Shown here piece by piece: positions 25,007 through 33,493 of a DNA stretch of 64,000 nucleotides. A model generated the notes under the pieces. It made no database searches and had not been told where the DNA came from. It was given only the letters and a program-made list of their open reading frames with translations. The stretch is from Candidatus Metalachnospira gallinarum. GTDB lineage: Bacteria > Bacillota > Clostridia > Lachnospirales > Anaerotignaceae. The stretch is from the NCBI GenBank assembly GCA_904378045.1, contig CAJFHC010000003.1, positions 1-64,000 of the forward strand, in the 5' to 3' direction. A program made the translations under genes and the position numbers. Each line of letters opens with the position of its first letter. Positions within the stretch are counted from its first letter, which is position 1.

Positions 25007-25039
25007 GAAGCGTTCTCGCCTTTCGAGACGCTTATATAA
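25007..25039. repeat. 33-bp direct repeat, copy B (at the truncated 5' end)
   Basis: 32 of 33 bases match copy A. It encodes YISVSKGENAS in the same reading frame, fused directly to the residues before the HELTH domain. It marks the breakpoint where the normal N-terminus was lost. Confidence 0.95.
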
Positions 25040-25082
25040 AAACAGCGTTATTTTGCGTCAAATAACGGTCAACCCGTCATTT

Positions 25083-25137
25083 GATAAAAAATAACAACCC
25101 GCCTCAAGCCCAGTAAAATCAAGGCTTTCAGCGGGTT
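25083..25137 (-). terminator. Terminator downstream of tRNA-Arg
   Basis: On the minus strand AACCCGC (25131-25137) pairs with GCGGGTT (25096-25102). An inner AAGCC/GGCTT stem lies between them, and GTTATTTTTT follows. Confidence 0.8.
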
Positions 25138-25145
25138 TTACATCC

Positions 25146-25218
25146 TGCGCCCTGCGGGGATCGAACCCGCAGCCTTCCGGTCCGGAGCCGAACGCTATAT
25201 CCATTTAGCTAAGGGCGC
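25146..25218 (-). tRNA. tRNA-Arg (anticodon CCG)
   Basis: A 73-base cloverleaf on the minus strand. The acceptor GCGCCCT pairs with AGGGCGC, the anticodon loop CTCCGGA gives CCG, and the T loop is GGTTCGATCCC. CCA is not encoded. The gene lies one base downstream of the stop codon of the unknown protein at 25219-25638. Its 3' end faces the mobile-element remnant. Confidence 0.96.
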
Positions 25219-25638
25219 TCATACGCAGTTTATTCTGTTCAGAAACTCCACGGCGGTCATTTCCGAGCATATTTTTTCAAGCAGGAACCGTCTGGAGCCA
25301 AAGGCTCTCATCAGATCCCGATATTCCTCAAATTGTCCGTAAAAGCCCAGCGCCGCGTCACAGGCGTCGGAGGCGGCGGCATCGATAAGCCTTTTGTCCG
25401 AAGCGTTTTCTATATCCAAAAGCCCGGCGGCCTCTATGCCGTTTACGGCGGCGCTCACAAAGGGCATGAGACGGAGACTTACCGTCTCAAAAACCCTTCT
25501 CTGCGTCTCAAGGCCGTCGCCGGACAGAGCCTCAAAAGCCCCGTCCGTCAAGCCTTCATCTCTTTTTCCATCGATATATTCCCTGAATATACCGGTTACA
25601 TCCATTCTATCGTCAAAATCTCTGCCATAGCTATACAT
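25219..25638 (-). CDS. Small acidic protein of unknown function upstream of tRNA-Arg
   Basis: A 139-aa soluble protein that I do not recognise. It is rich in Asp, Glu, Arg and Ala, is predicted largely helical, and lacks signal or membrane segments. The ATG at 25638 has GGGAG seven bases upstream, and codon use fits the genome, so it is likely real. Its stop codon (25219-25221) directly touches the first base of tRNA-Arg, which suggests one transcript for both, with the mRNA 3' end made by tRNA 5' processing. Confidence 0.65.
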   Translation of the reverse strand: MYSYGRDFDDRMDVTGIFREYIDGKRDEGLTDGAFEALSGDGLETQRRVFETVSLRLMPFVSAAVNGIEAAGLLDIENASDKRLIDAAASDACDAALGFYGQFEEYRDLMRAFGSRRFLLEKICSEMTAVEFLNRINCV

Positions 25639-25695
25639 ATACCGGCTCCCAAAGCGTTATATGTTAATTATATGCGCTCAGGCGTGTCAAAGTGC

Positions 25696-28143
25696 TTATA
25701 ATTCTATGCGCATAGGCTTTAAGTTCCAAATTTCCTTCGCGTATTCCCTTATGGTTCTGTCGCTGGAGAACTTGCCGCTCTTTGCCGTGTTAATAACGGC
25801 CATCCTTGACCATTCGTCCTTGTTTTTGTATATGCGCTCAAGTCTTTCCTGCGCTTCCGCATATGAAGCGAAATCCTTGAGAACAAAATACTCGTCGCTT
25901 CTGTCGCTTCCAAGCAGGGAATTGAACACTCCCCTGAAAAGCTCCGGATTGTCGGGAGCAAATGTTCCGTCCACAAGAGAATCCATTACTCTTCTAATCC
26001 TCTCGTCGCTGTGGTACATATCCCACGGATTATAGCTGTGCTCACGGCTCATCCTTGCCGTCTCCTCGGAGGAAAGGCCGAATATGATTATGTTTTCCTC
26101 TCCTACCTCGTCGTGTATCTCCACATTGGCGCCGTCCATCGTGCCGATGGTAACGGCTCCGTTAAGCATAAACTTCATATTTCCCGTTCCGGAAGCCTCT
26201 TTTCCCGCGGTCGATATTTGTTCGCTGACATCGGCGGCAGGTATAAGCCTTTCGGCAAGAGACACACAGTAATTCGCCATAAATACGACTTTTATCTTTC
26301 CGTTTACGTCCGGATCATTGTTGACGACCTCGGCCACGGAATTGATGAGCTTTATTATGTCCTTTGCCATCCTGTAACCCGCGGCGGCTTTCGCGCCGAA
26401 TATAAATGTTCTCGGCGTTATGTCCATTTCGGGCTCGGCCTTGAGCCTGAAATAAAGATGTATTATATGCAGGACGTTAAGGAGCTGCCTTTTGTACTCA
26501 TGGAGTCTTTTTACCTGTATATCGTATATGGATTCGGGATCGATGTCAACACCGTTCGTCATTTTGATATACTCCGCCAGAGCTCTCTTATTGGCTCTCT
26601 TTATGTCCATAAATTTCTCGCGGAACTCCCCGTTGTCGGCCATAGGCAGCAGCTTGTTAAGCTCGTCAAGATCTCTTATCCATCCGTCGCCGATGGTGTC
26701 GGTAATAAGTCCGGCCAGAGGGCGGTTGGCATGGAGAAGCCATCTTCTCTGGGTTATTCCGTTGGTCTTGTTATTGAATTTATCCGGATAGAACTCATAG
26801 AAGTCCTTTAACTCCTGCTTCTTGAGTATCTCCGTATGGAGTTTCGCCACGCCGTTGACCGAATGGCTTCCGACGATGGCAAGATACGCCATTTTTATCT
26901 GTCCGTCGGCAATGATGGACATATCGTGTATTTTTCCGGGATTATTGCCGTACTTCTGCACAAGCTCGATACAGAACCTGCGGTTTATCTCCTCGATTAT
27001 CATATATATCCTGGGCAGAAGTCTGCTGAACAGCTCCACGGGCCATTTTTCAAGAGCCTCTGACATTATCGTATGATTCGTGTAGGCGCAGACCTTTGTG
27101 GTAATTTCCCATGCCTTGTCCCAAGGCACATCGTTTTCGTCAACCAGCACCCTCATAAGCTCGGCCACCGCTATGCTGGGGTGGGTATCATTAAGCTGGA
27201 ACGCAACTTTATCAGGCAGAAGGCTGAAATCGTCATGGTCTTTTTTGAATCTGGCGATCACTCTCTGAACCGTAGCGGATATGAAGAAATACTGCTGTCT
27301 GAGGCGCAGCTCCTTGCCCTGTATGTGCTCGTCGGCGGGGTAAAGCACCTCGGTGATCGTATTGGCTATATTCTGTTCCTCAAGGGCTTTGGCGTAATTT
27401 CCGGCATTAAACGACTGGAGGTCAAAGAAGTTTTTCGGTCTCGCCTCCCAGAGCCTGAGGGTGTTTACCGTATTGTTGCCGTAACCGATAACAGGGTAGT
27501 CATAGGGCACGGCTATGACGGAAGAATAATTTTCCTGTATAAACTTCAGTTCTCCGTTGTCCTTTATTTCCGTGCGCACGTCTCCGCCGAATTTTACCTC
27601 AGCCTCGTACTCAGTCCTTTTTATGGACCAGAAATCACCGTTGGCAAGCCAGTTATCAGGCTTTTCCACCTGGTATCCGTTTTCTATCTTCTGCTCAAAA
27701 ATGCCGTAGTGATATCTTATTCCACAGCCATAGGCAGGGTATTCCATGGTTGAAAGGGAATCAAGGAAGCAGGCCGCGAGTCTGCCCAGGCCTCCGTTTC
27801 CAAGTCCGGGATCGGGCTCCGTATTTTCGATGGAATTATAATCAAATCCAAGCTCCTCAAGGGCTTCCCTTACCGTATCATACATCATAAGGTTCATGAC
27901 GCTGTTGCCGAAAAATCTTCCCATAAGAAACTCCATAGAAAGATAGTACACGACCTTGACGTCCTTTTCCCTGTACTCGTCGTGGGTCTTTATCCATTTT
28001 TCCGTAAACACCGTTCTAAGGGCGTAAACGGCGGCCTCGTATATCTCCACGTCAGTGGCCGTATCGACGGTTTTTCTGAAAAGGTTTCTAAGGCTGTCGA
28101 CAACGGCGTTTTTTATGGTCTCTTTTGAAACAAAATCATTCAT
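25696..28143 (-). CDS. glgP: Glycogen/starch/alpha-glucan phosphorylase
   Basis: An 815-aa GT35 phosphorylase. It uses pyridoxal phosphate to release glucose 1-phosphate from alpha-1,4-glucans. Landmarks are GNGGLGRLAACFLDSL, the RYHYGIFEQ region, NDTHPSIAVAELMR, and the cofactor site EASGTGNMKFMLNGAVTIGTMDGAN with its lysine. I placed the start at ATG 28143, which has GGAGG seven bases upstream, rather than at the earlier in-frame codon at 28161. The glycogen synthesis genes are not in the window. It is downstream of a small membrane protein gene with a 75-base gap. Confidence 0.96.
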   Translation of the reverse strand: MNDFVSKETIKNAVVDSLRNLFRKTVDTATDVEIYEAAVYALRTVFTEKWIKTHDEYREKDVKVVYYLSMEFLMGRFFGNSVMNLMMYDTVREALEELGFDYNSIENTEPDPGLGNGGLGRLAACFLDSLSTMEYPAYGCGIRYHYGIFEQKIENGYQVEKPDNWLANGDFWSIKRTEYEAEVKFGGDVRTEIKDNGELKFIQENYSSVIAVPYDYPVIGYGNNTVNTLRLWEARPKNFFDLQSFNAGNYAKALEEQNIANTITEVLYPADEHIQGKELRLRQQYFFISATVQRVIARFKKDHDDFSLLPDKVAFQLNDTHPSIAVAELMRVLVDENDVPWDKAWEITTKVCAYTNHTIMSEALEKWPVELFSRLLPRIYMIIEEINRRFCIELVQKYGNNPGKIHDMSIIADGQIKMAYLAIVGSHSVNGVAKLHTEILKKQELKDFYEFYPDKFNNKTNGITQRRWLLHANRPLAGLITDTIGDGWIRDLDELNKLLPMADNGEFREKFMDIKRANKRALAEYIKMTNGVDIDPESIYDIQVKRLHEYKRQLLNVLHIIHLYFRLKAEPEMDITPRTFIFGAKAAAGYRMAKDIIKLINSVAEVVNNDPDVNGKIKVVFMANYCVSLAERLIPAADVSEQISTAGKEASGTGNMKFMLNGAVTIGTMDGANVEIHDEVGEENIIIFGLSSEETARMSREHSYNPWDMYHSDERIRRVMDSLVDGTFAPDNPELFRGVFNSLLGSDRSDEYFVLKDFASYAEAQERLERIYKNKDEWSRMAVINTAKSGKFSSDRTIREYAKEIWNLKPMRIEL

Positions 28144-28218
28144 CAGCGATCCTCCGATCATACTCGAATTGCAAACAAAACCTGTTATTTTCAGTTAATC
28201 ATAATCAGTTATTCATAA

Positions 28219-28596
28219 TCAAACATAAAGCATAAGCGCCGACGCGGCAAGAAATCCTGCGGCGGCGGAAAGCGCCGTCAATGCGTCGTCAGCGGCGTTT
28301 CTCTCAGGAAGGGCAAGGGCGCAGCCACAGTAGATCACCGCTCCCATGGCGGCGTATCTCATAAGCCGTATATCCGTCAGCGCTCCGCAGGCCGTCATCA
28401 CGGCGGCAATAACGCAAAGCGCGGCCGTTCCCGTTAAAACATATTCGGCGGCTATGCAGACAGCCGCTCCAAAAGCCACAAAAAGGATGGCTGGAAAAAC
28501 CCCGTTTTCCATATATTCTATGGCGAAAAAAGCTCCGGCGGAAATAAGCGCGCCGCCGCAGGCTCCCCTGACCATATCTCGAATCTTTTTATTCAT
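28219..28596 (-). CDS. Small hydrophobic membrane protein of unknown function
   Basis: A 125-aa protein rich in Ala, Gly and Cys, with about four predicted membrane helices (roughly residues 13-30, 33-55, 57-75 and 100-124). It has a basic N-terminus (MNKKIRDMVRGACG) and one charged loop ERNAADDAL. I do not recognise the family. GGGAGATAATAA precedes the ATG. It sits between prfA and glgP on the same strand, with a hairpin-rich 267-base stretch upstream. Confidence 0.65.
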   Translation of the reverse strand: MNKKIRDMVRGACGGALISAGAFFAIEYMENGVFPAILFVAFGAAVCIAAEYVLTGTAALCVIAAVMTACGALTDIRLMRYAAMGAVIYCGCALALPERNAADDALTALSAAAGFLAASALMLYV

Positions 28597-28863
28597 TTAT
28601 TATCTCCCAAAACGGCATATATATCCATTATATGCCATCAGGAGATGTCCCTATAAGCACGGGTGAGATCGCGCGCAGGCAGAATCAAAAGAAGCGGCTT
28701 TATCTTTAGGTTTATACAAGCCTAAAGTCTGATCAGCCGTCTAATTATTCCTGCCGAACATCATCATTTTTCCGGAAACCGGTTTCACAGCTTTCCTCTT
28801 CCGCAGGAATTTACTTCCGCCTGTTTCCGGCTAAAGGCGCTTCGCGCCTCGTTCAAGCGGAAA
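28597..28863 (-). other. Hairpin-rich non-coding stretch after prfA
   Basis: No convincing ORF. Three strong inverted repeats stand out. AGGCGC-TTC-GCGCCT lies at 28835-28849 and may serve as the prfA operon terminator, although its T run is short. CCGGAAAC (28772-28779) pairs with GTTTCCGG (28823-28830) around an inner GGAA/TTCC hairpin. A two-part stem at 28693-28742 has an inner CTTTAGG/CCTAAAG stem (7 of 7 pairs) and an outer AGCGGCT/AGCCGTCT stem with one bulge. The set could be a leader RNA for the membrane protein gene or a small RNA; no known family is recognised. Confidence 0.5.
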
Positions 28864-29931
28864 TCAAGGCTTTTCGCTCAGGCGTTCCGCCCTTTCGGCG
28901 GCTGTCAGCGCGTCTATTATCTCGTCCAGTTCCCCTTCCATTATATTATCTATTTTATAAAGCGTCAAATTCACCCTATGGTCAGTGACGCGTCCCTGGG
29001 GAAAATTATATGTCCTTATTCTCTCGTTTCTGTTGCCTGTGCCTACCTGCGCTTTTCTCTCTCCGGCGATCTCTTCGTTATGTTTTTTCAGCTCCATATC
29101 ATAGAGACGGGCATAAAGCACTTTTAAAGCCTTATTTTTATTCTTGAGCTGGCTTTTCTCATCCTGGCATGAAACGACAATGCCCGTTGGTATGTGCGTC
29201 ACCCTTACGGCAGAATCCGTCGTATTTACGCACTGTCCTCCGTTGCCCGACGCCCTAAAAACGTCTATCCTGACGTCGTTCATATCGATCTGCACATCCA
29301 CCTCGTCAGCCTCCGGAAGTACGGCCACGGTTACCGTGGACGTGTGTATCCTGCCGCCGGATTCGGTCTCCGGCACTCTCTGCACTCGATGGACGCCGCT
29401 TTCGTATTTCAGGCGGCTGTAGGCTCCTCGGCCCGTTATCATAAAACAGACTTCCTTAAACCCGCCCAGATCGCTCTCGCTGGCGCTCATCAGCTCAACC
29501 TTCCAGCCGTTTCTCTCGGCATATTTATTATACATCCTGAAAAGGCTTCCGGCGAAAAGAGCCGCTTCGTCCCCTCCGGCTCCGCCTCTTATTTCCATAA
29601 TTACGTTCTTATCGTCGTTGGGGTCCTTCGGTATGAGAAGCATCTTAAGCTCCTCCTCTATCTCCGCCAGCCTTTCCCTGTTTTCGGTAAGCTCGTCCTT
29701 AAGCAGGCTCTTAAGTTCCTCATCGGGCTTTTCCTCCAGCATCTCGATGGCTTCTTCTATATTCTTCTTTGTATTTTTATATTCCGTATATTTTTCGGCA
29801 ATGGGCGTTATGTCGCTGTACTCCTTCATGAGGGCGCGCCATTTCCCCTGATCCGCGATTATGTCCGGATCGTTTATAAGCAGGGAAAGCTCCTCATGCC
29901 TGTTAACAAATTCGGAAAGTCTCTCAAACAT
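28864..29931 (-). CDS. prfA: Peptide chain release factor 1
   Basis: A protein of about 355 aa with the class I release factor layout: an N-terminal helical domain, the stop-codon region with [18 protein letters not shown] (PET tripeptide at the RF1 specificity site), and the GGQ motif ([10 protein letters not shown]), where the glutamine is methylated and promotes peptide release. It reads UAA and UAG. ATG 29931 has slightly better spacing to GGAGGG than the adjacent ATG at 29934. It overlaps the end of prmC, whose product methylates it, so the two are translationally coupled. Confidence 0.97.
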   Translation of the reverse strand: MFERLSEFVNRHEELSLLINDPDIIADQGKWRALMKEYSDITPIAEKYTEYKNTKKNIEEAIEMLEEKPDEELKSLLKDELTENRERLAEIEEELKMLLIPKDPNDDKNVIMEIRGGAGGDEAALFAGSLFRMYNKYAERNGWKVELMSASESDLGGFKEVCFMITGRGAYSRLKYESGVHRVQRVPETESGGRIHTSTVTVAVLPEADEVDVQIDMNDVRIDVFRASGNGGQCVNTTDSAVRVTHIPTGIVVSCQDEKSQLKNKNKALKVLYARLYDMELKKHNEEIAGERKAQVGTGNRNERIRTYNFPQGRVTDHRVNLTLYKIDNIMEGELDEIIDALTAAERAERLSEKP

Positions 29932-30778
29932 CATTATCCCTCCGGCGCGCGCTGACGACTCTGTAAAGGCCGCTCAGGTCTTTGACTGTCTCTATGCCGC
30001 TGAATCCGTTTGCGGCCAGTATATCTCTGACCTCCGCGGCCTCGTCATATCCGATCTCAAAAAATATCATTCCGCCATCCCGCAGGTATTTTCTGCCCTC
30101 GGCGGCTATCCTTCTGTAAAAATCCAGCCCGTCCTCTCCTCCGCAAAGGGCTTCGGCGGGTTCATAGTCCCTGACATCCGTCATAAGGGCTGCCATGTCG
30201 GCCTTCCTTATGTACGGCGGATTGGAAACTATGAGGTCGTATTTTTTCTCGGGCACTCCATCAAAAAGGCTGCCGAGTATGAATGTCGTTCTGTCCCCGA
30301 CGCCGTTTTTTTCCGCGTTCCTTTTGGACACGTCCACGGCCGTCGGGTTTATGTCCGTCGCCGTGCAGTCTATGCCGGCGTATTTGGCTATGCTGACGGA
30401 AATGCATCCGCTGCCCGCGCCTATCTCCACGGCGGTCCTAAAGTTTTCCGTCTTTGCTTTGGAGATAATCTCCTCCACAACCGTCTCCGTATCCGGACGG
30501 GGAATAAGCACGCCCTTCGGCGTCTCAAAATCAAGCCCCATAAATTCCCTGTGGCCGACGATATAGGCGGCGGGCTCCTTTTTTGCCCTTCTGTCTATCA
30601 TATCGAAAAATCTTTTTTCGGTCTCTGCCCCGGCTTCTGTCTCTCCCTCGGTAAGTATTTTTATCCTTTCCCAGCCAAGGACGGCGGAAAGCATGTACTC
30701 GGCCTCAAATCTGCAATCGTCTATGCCGGCTGTCTTAAGCTCTTCAGCGCCTGCCTTTACCATTTCCCGTATCTTCAT
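29924..30778 (-). CDS. prmC: Release factor glutamine methyltransferase PrmC
   Basis: A protein of about 284 aa with an N-terminal helical domain that binds the release factor and a SAM-dependent methyltransferase domain: [17 protein letters not shown] (SAM loop) and the catalytic [10 protein letters not shown] (NPPY). It methylates the glutamine of the GGQ motif in RF1 and RF2. The start at ATG 30778 follows GGAGG by six bases and just misses the stop of the upstream yqhQ-like gene (30780). It forms the common rho-rpmE-yqhQ-prmC-prfA cluster. Confidence 0.95.
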   Translation of the reverse strand: MKIREMVKAGAEELKTAGIDDCRFEAEYMLSAVLGWERIKILTEGETEAGAETEKRFFDMIDRRAKKEPAAYIVGHREFMGLDFETPKGVLIPRPDTETVVEEIISKAKTENFRTAVEIGAGSGCISVSIAKYAGIDCTATDINPTAVDVSKRNAEKNGVGDRTTFILGSLFDGVPEKKYDLIVSNPPYIRKADMAALMTDVRDYEPAEALCGGEDGLDFYRRIAAEGRKYLRDGGMIFFEIGYDEAAEVRDILAANGFSGIETVKDLSGLYRVVSARRRDNDV

Positions 30779-30779
30779 A

Positions 30780-31757
30780 TCAGGCCTCCGGCGCAAGATA
30801 GCGCCATTCTCCCGAATGTACGGGCACAGCCTCGGGCTCCTCCTCCTGAAGCACGCTTACAAGGGCGGCTATGGCGCACTCGATCTGGTCGTCGTCGGGC
30901 TCGGCGGTTGTAAGTTTTTGCAGGCACATTCCCGGAGCGCTCACGATCTTTACAAATACCGAATCGCTCTTTCCGGCCCACTTTATTATTTCATAGCTTA
31001 TTCCGGAAATAAAAGGCACAAGGACTATCCTGCTTATCATCCTCATAACTATGTCGTCGGTACGGATAAAAACGAAAACGACCATGCTCACGACCATAAC
31101 GATGAGAAGAAAGCTCGTTCCACAGCGCTTATGCATCCTTGTGTGTTTTCTTACATTTTCGGGCGTAAGCGCCTCTCCGGCCTCGAAGCAGTTTATGGTC
31201 TTATGCTCCGCCCCGTGGTACTGGAACACCCTCTGGATGTCTTTCATTCTGGAAATAAGATATATATATATAAGAAAAATCGCTATCCTTATGAGTCCCT
31301 CAACAACGCCGAGCATATATGTTCCGGTCATAAACCTGGCAAAAAAGCTGCCAAGCCATACGGGAAGCATAAAAAAGAGCAGCAGAGCGATGACGATTGA
31401 AACAGCCACGCTGAAATACATAAGGTAATCATCCAGCTTGTCCCCGAATTTTTTTTGAAGTTTCTTTTCAAACTCCGAGGGTTCCTCCTCCGTATCCTCT
31501 CCGGCGATCACAGCCGACTGCATAAGTATTTTCGTTCCGATTATGAGTGAGTCCAAAAAAGCCGACATTCCCCTGAATATCGGACGCGTAAAGAGCTTAT
31601 ATTTGCCGAGGATAGATGAGTTTCCTCTCTTGTCAACGGCTATATCGCCCTCCGGAGTGCGCACCGCCGTGGCGTAGACGTTTCTGCCCTTCATCATAAC
31701 GCCCTCTATGACAGCCTGTCCTCCGTAATAGGTCTTTGCTTTATAATTTTTGCTCAT
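30780..31757 (-). CDS. yqhQ: DUF1385 (YqhQ-like) membrane protein
   Basis: A 325-aa protein of the DUF1385 family. The signature N-terminus YYGGQAVIEGVMMKGRN is followed by several membrane helices (around residues 95-120 and 125-155, then later ones) and the conserved YHGAEHKTINCFEAG motif, whose histidine, glutamate and cysteine suggest metal binding, followed by HKRCGTSFLL. Its function is unknown; it is a predicted metal-dependent membrane enzyme. It lies between rpmE and prmC in an arrangement widely conserved in Clostridia. Confidence 0.92.
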   Translation of the reverse strand: MSKNYKAKTYYGGQAVIEGVMMKGRNVYATAVRTPEGDIAVDKRGNSSILGKYKLFTRPIFRGMSAFLDSLIIGTKILMQSAVIAGEDTEEEPSEFEKKLQKKFGDKLDDYLMYFSVAVSIVIALLLFFMLPVWLGSFFARFMTGTYMLGVVEGLIRIAIFLIYIYLISRMKDIQRVFQYHGAEHKTINCFEAGEALTPENVRKHTRMHKRCGTSFLLIVMVVSMVVFVFIRTDDIVMRMISRIVLVPFISGISYEIIKWAGKSDSVFVKIVSAPGMCLQKLTTAEPDDDQIECAIAALVSVLQEEEPEAVPVHSGEWRYLAPEA

Positions 31758-31799
31758 CCAAACACTTCCTTATATGATCAATGGGAGATCAACAAACAA

Positions 31800-31838
31800 G
31801 ATTGAAAAAGGGGCGGCATTAAAATTACGCCTCCCCTT
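31800..31838 (-). terminator. Terminator after rpmE
   Basis: AAGGGGAGGC pairs with GCCGCCCCTT (31829-31838 with 31808-31817, one mismatch) on the minus strand, and T residues follow. Confidence 0.85.
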
Positions 31839-31848
31839 GATTTTAATA

Positions 31849-32052
31849 TTACTTTCTGCCGTATTTCTTGTTGAATTTCTCAACACGTCCGCCGCTTTCA
31901 AGCAAAAGCTTCTGGCTTCCTGTATAGAACGGATGGCATTTTGAGCAAACCTCGACGGTGATCTCGTCTTTTGTTGAGCCTGTTACGAACTCGTTGCCGC
32001 AATGACATCTAACCGTTACCTGTTTGTAATCGGGATGGATACCTTTCTTCAT
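31849..32052 (-). CDS. rpmE: 50S ribosomal protein L31 (zinc-binding form)
   Basis: A 67-aa protein, [16 protein letters not shown]... Four cysteines (C16, C18, C36, C39) make it the C+ zinc-ribbon type. ATG 32052 was chosen over the GTG at 32061: GAGGTGA has correct spacing, and the family starts MKKGIHP. It lies downstream of rho and ahead of a terminator. Confidence 0.96.
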   Translation of the reverse strand: MKKGIHPDYKQVTVRCHCGNEFVTGSTKDEITVEVCSKCHPFYTGSQKLLLESGGRVEKFNKKYGRK

Positions 32053-32156
32053 TTTTTTCACCTCATTTTATATATTGTTGATCAATAGTACTCGTTTCAG
32101 GTCTATTTATAGACAACAAACAGATTATATCATATAGTCCTATATCTTGCAAGATA

Positions 32157-33479
32157 CTATTTGATAATATTTTTCTCCATTTGCAAAATTCTTTCCACAA
32201 AATCCTCATTGGTTTTTGTCTTTCTCATAAGGTCTATGACAAAGGGCGTGGATTCCGAGGCGTTGGCGTTTCCCGCCATTTTCCTCATGGCGTACATAGC
32301 TTCAAGCTCGCTTTTTGAAAGGAGAAGCTCCTCCCTTCTCGTTCCACTCTTATTTACGTCAATAGCTGGGAATATCCTTCTTTCCGACAGCTTCCTGTCA
32401 AGAACAAGCTCCATATTGCCTGTACCCTTGAATTCCTCGAATATTACCTCGTCCATCTTGCTTCCCGTTTCTATGAGCGCCGTGGCAAGCACCGTCAGGC
32501 TTCCGCCGTTTTCAATGTTTCTTGCCGCGCCGAAAAACTTTTTGGGGAAATAAAGCGCCGACGGATCAAGGCCGCCGGAGAGCGTCCTGCCGCTGGGCGG
32601 TACTATAAGATTATAGGCTCTTGAAAGCCTTGTTATGCTGTCAAGCAGTATGACAAGATCTTTGCCCTGCTCTACCATCCTCTTGGCTCTCTCAAGAACC
32701 ATCTCCGCCACCAGCTTATGATGCTCCGGCTTCTCGTCAAACGTGGAATAAACTATGTCCACATTTTCGCCTTCTATCGAGCGCTGTATATCCGTTACTT
32801 CCTCCGGCCTCTCGTCGATGAGGAGCATAATAAGGCTGACTTCGCTGTGGTTTTTTGTAATGGCGTTGGCCATCTGGGTAAGGAGTATGGTTTTTCCGAC
32901 CTTCGGCGGAGCGACGATCATTCCTCTCTGACCCTTTCCTATGGGAGCCACCAGGTCGATTATTCTTCCGCTTATCTCGTCCGGAGTCGTCTCAAGCACC
33001 AGCTTTTCAGACGGATAGATGGGCGTAAGATTCTCAAACAGAGGTCTGCCCACGGCCATCTGGGGGTTGTCGCCGTTTACGCTTTTAACATATACGAGCG
33101 CTCCGTATCTCTCGCCCTCTCTGGCCTGTCTTGTAACTCCCTTGACGTTGTCTCCCGTTCGCAGGTTAAAACGCCTTATCTGGGACTGGGATATGTATAT
33201 ATCGTTGTCGCCCTGTTCAAAGTTCTGAGTACGCAGGAAACCATAGCCGTCGGCCATTATTTCCAGAATACCCTCGCTTTCCTCGCCCTCGGGAGCGGGC
33301 GGTTCGGGCTCTCTGTTCTGAGCCTTTTCCGCCGCCTCCGAAAGATTGATTTCGTGAATAGCTATTTTAATGCTTTTTAAAAGCTCGTCTTTTTTTATAC
33401 CGCTGACCCTTTTTATTCCAAGTTTTTTCGCTTCCGCACGAAGCTCGGGCAGCGTTTTTCCTTCAAGATCCAGATACAT
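32157..33479 (-). CDS. rho: Transcription termination factor Rho
   Basis: A 440-aa hexameric RNA helicase. It has an N-terminal SAP-like helical domain ([20 protein letters not shown]), an acidic linker, the cold-shock RNA-binding domain ([15 protein letters not shown]...[14 protein letters not shown]) and the ATPase core. The core has Walker A APPKVGKT (190-197), Walker [17 protein letters not shown], and the Q and R loops in [24 protein letters not shown]. It ends factor-dependent transcription. The ATG at 33479 follows GGGAGG by six bases. It lies 14 bases after the LysM protein gene and probably shares its promoter. Confidence 0.97.
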   Translation of the reverse strand: MYLDLEGKTLPELRAEAKKLGIKRVSGIKKDELLKSIKIAIHEINLSEAAEKAQNREPEPPAPEGEESEGILEIMADGYGFLRTQNFEQGDNDIYISQSQIRRFNLRTGDNVKGVTRQAREGERYGALVYVKSVNGDNPQMAVGRPLFENLTPIYPSEKLVLETTPDEISGRIIDLVAPIGKGQRGMIVAPPKVGKTILLTQMANAITKNHSEVSLIMLLIDERPEEVTDIQRSIEGENVDIVYSTFDEKPEHHKLVAEMVLERAKRMVEQGKDLVILLDSITRLSRAYNLIVPPSGRTLSGGLDPSALYFPKKFFGAARNIENGGSLTVLATALIETGSKMDEVIFEEFKGTGNMELVLDRKLSERRIFPAIDVNKSGTRREELLLSKSELEAMYAMRKMAGNANASESTPFVIDLMRKTKTNEDFVERILQMEKNIIK

Positions 33480-33493
33480 TATATTCCTCCCGA

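Larger units (their letters stand above)
23167..25047 (-). pseudogene. Truncated phage/ICE polyvalent protein (zincin, LPD3-like and coiled-coil domains)
   Basis: An open frame of about 625 codons that has lost its beginning. The frame reads on upstream of the first possible start as ENGYFNPNDGKIYINSGSKNA and only stops at 25048-25050. No ATG with a ribosome binding site exists before the domain, so I call it a pseudogene. In order it has a metallopeptidase-like HELTH motif (QIISHELTHSIE), a helical linker, a domain resembling large polyvalent-protein domain 3 (from FTYLKGYISVSKG to about YVLKVEALQ), and a long Lys/Glu/Arg-rich coiled coil. Such giant multi-domain proteins belong to phages and integrative elements. 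It abuts the 3' end of tRNA-Arg, a usual integration site, so it is probably the last piece of a decayed island. Confidence 0.75.

Noticed and set aside
26011-27753. Two long plus-strand frames opposite glgP
   Set aside because: They are antisense shadows of the phosphorylase gene, with no family resemblance and no initiation signal.
29194-30913. Long plus-strand frames opposite prfA, prmC and yqhQ
   Set aside because: Antisense to a conserved gene cluster; GC-biased codons of the real genes keep the opposite frames open.
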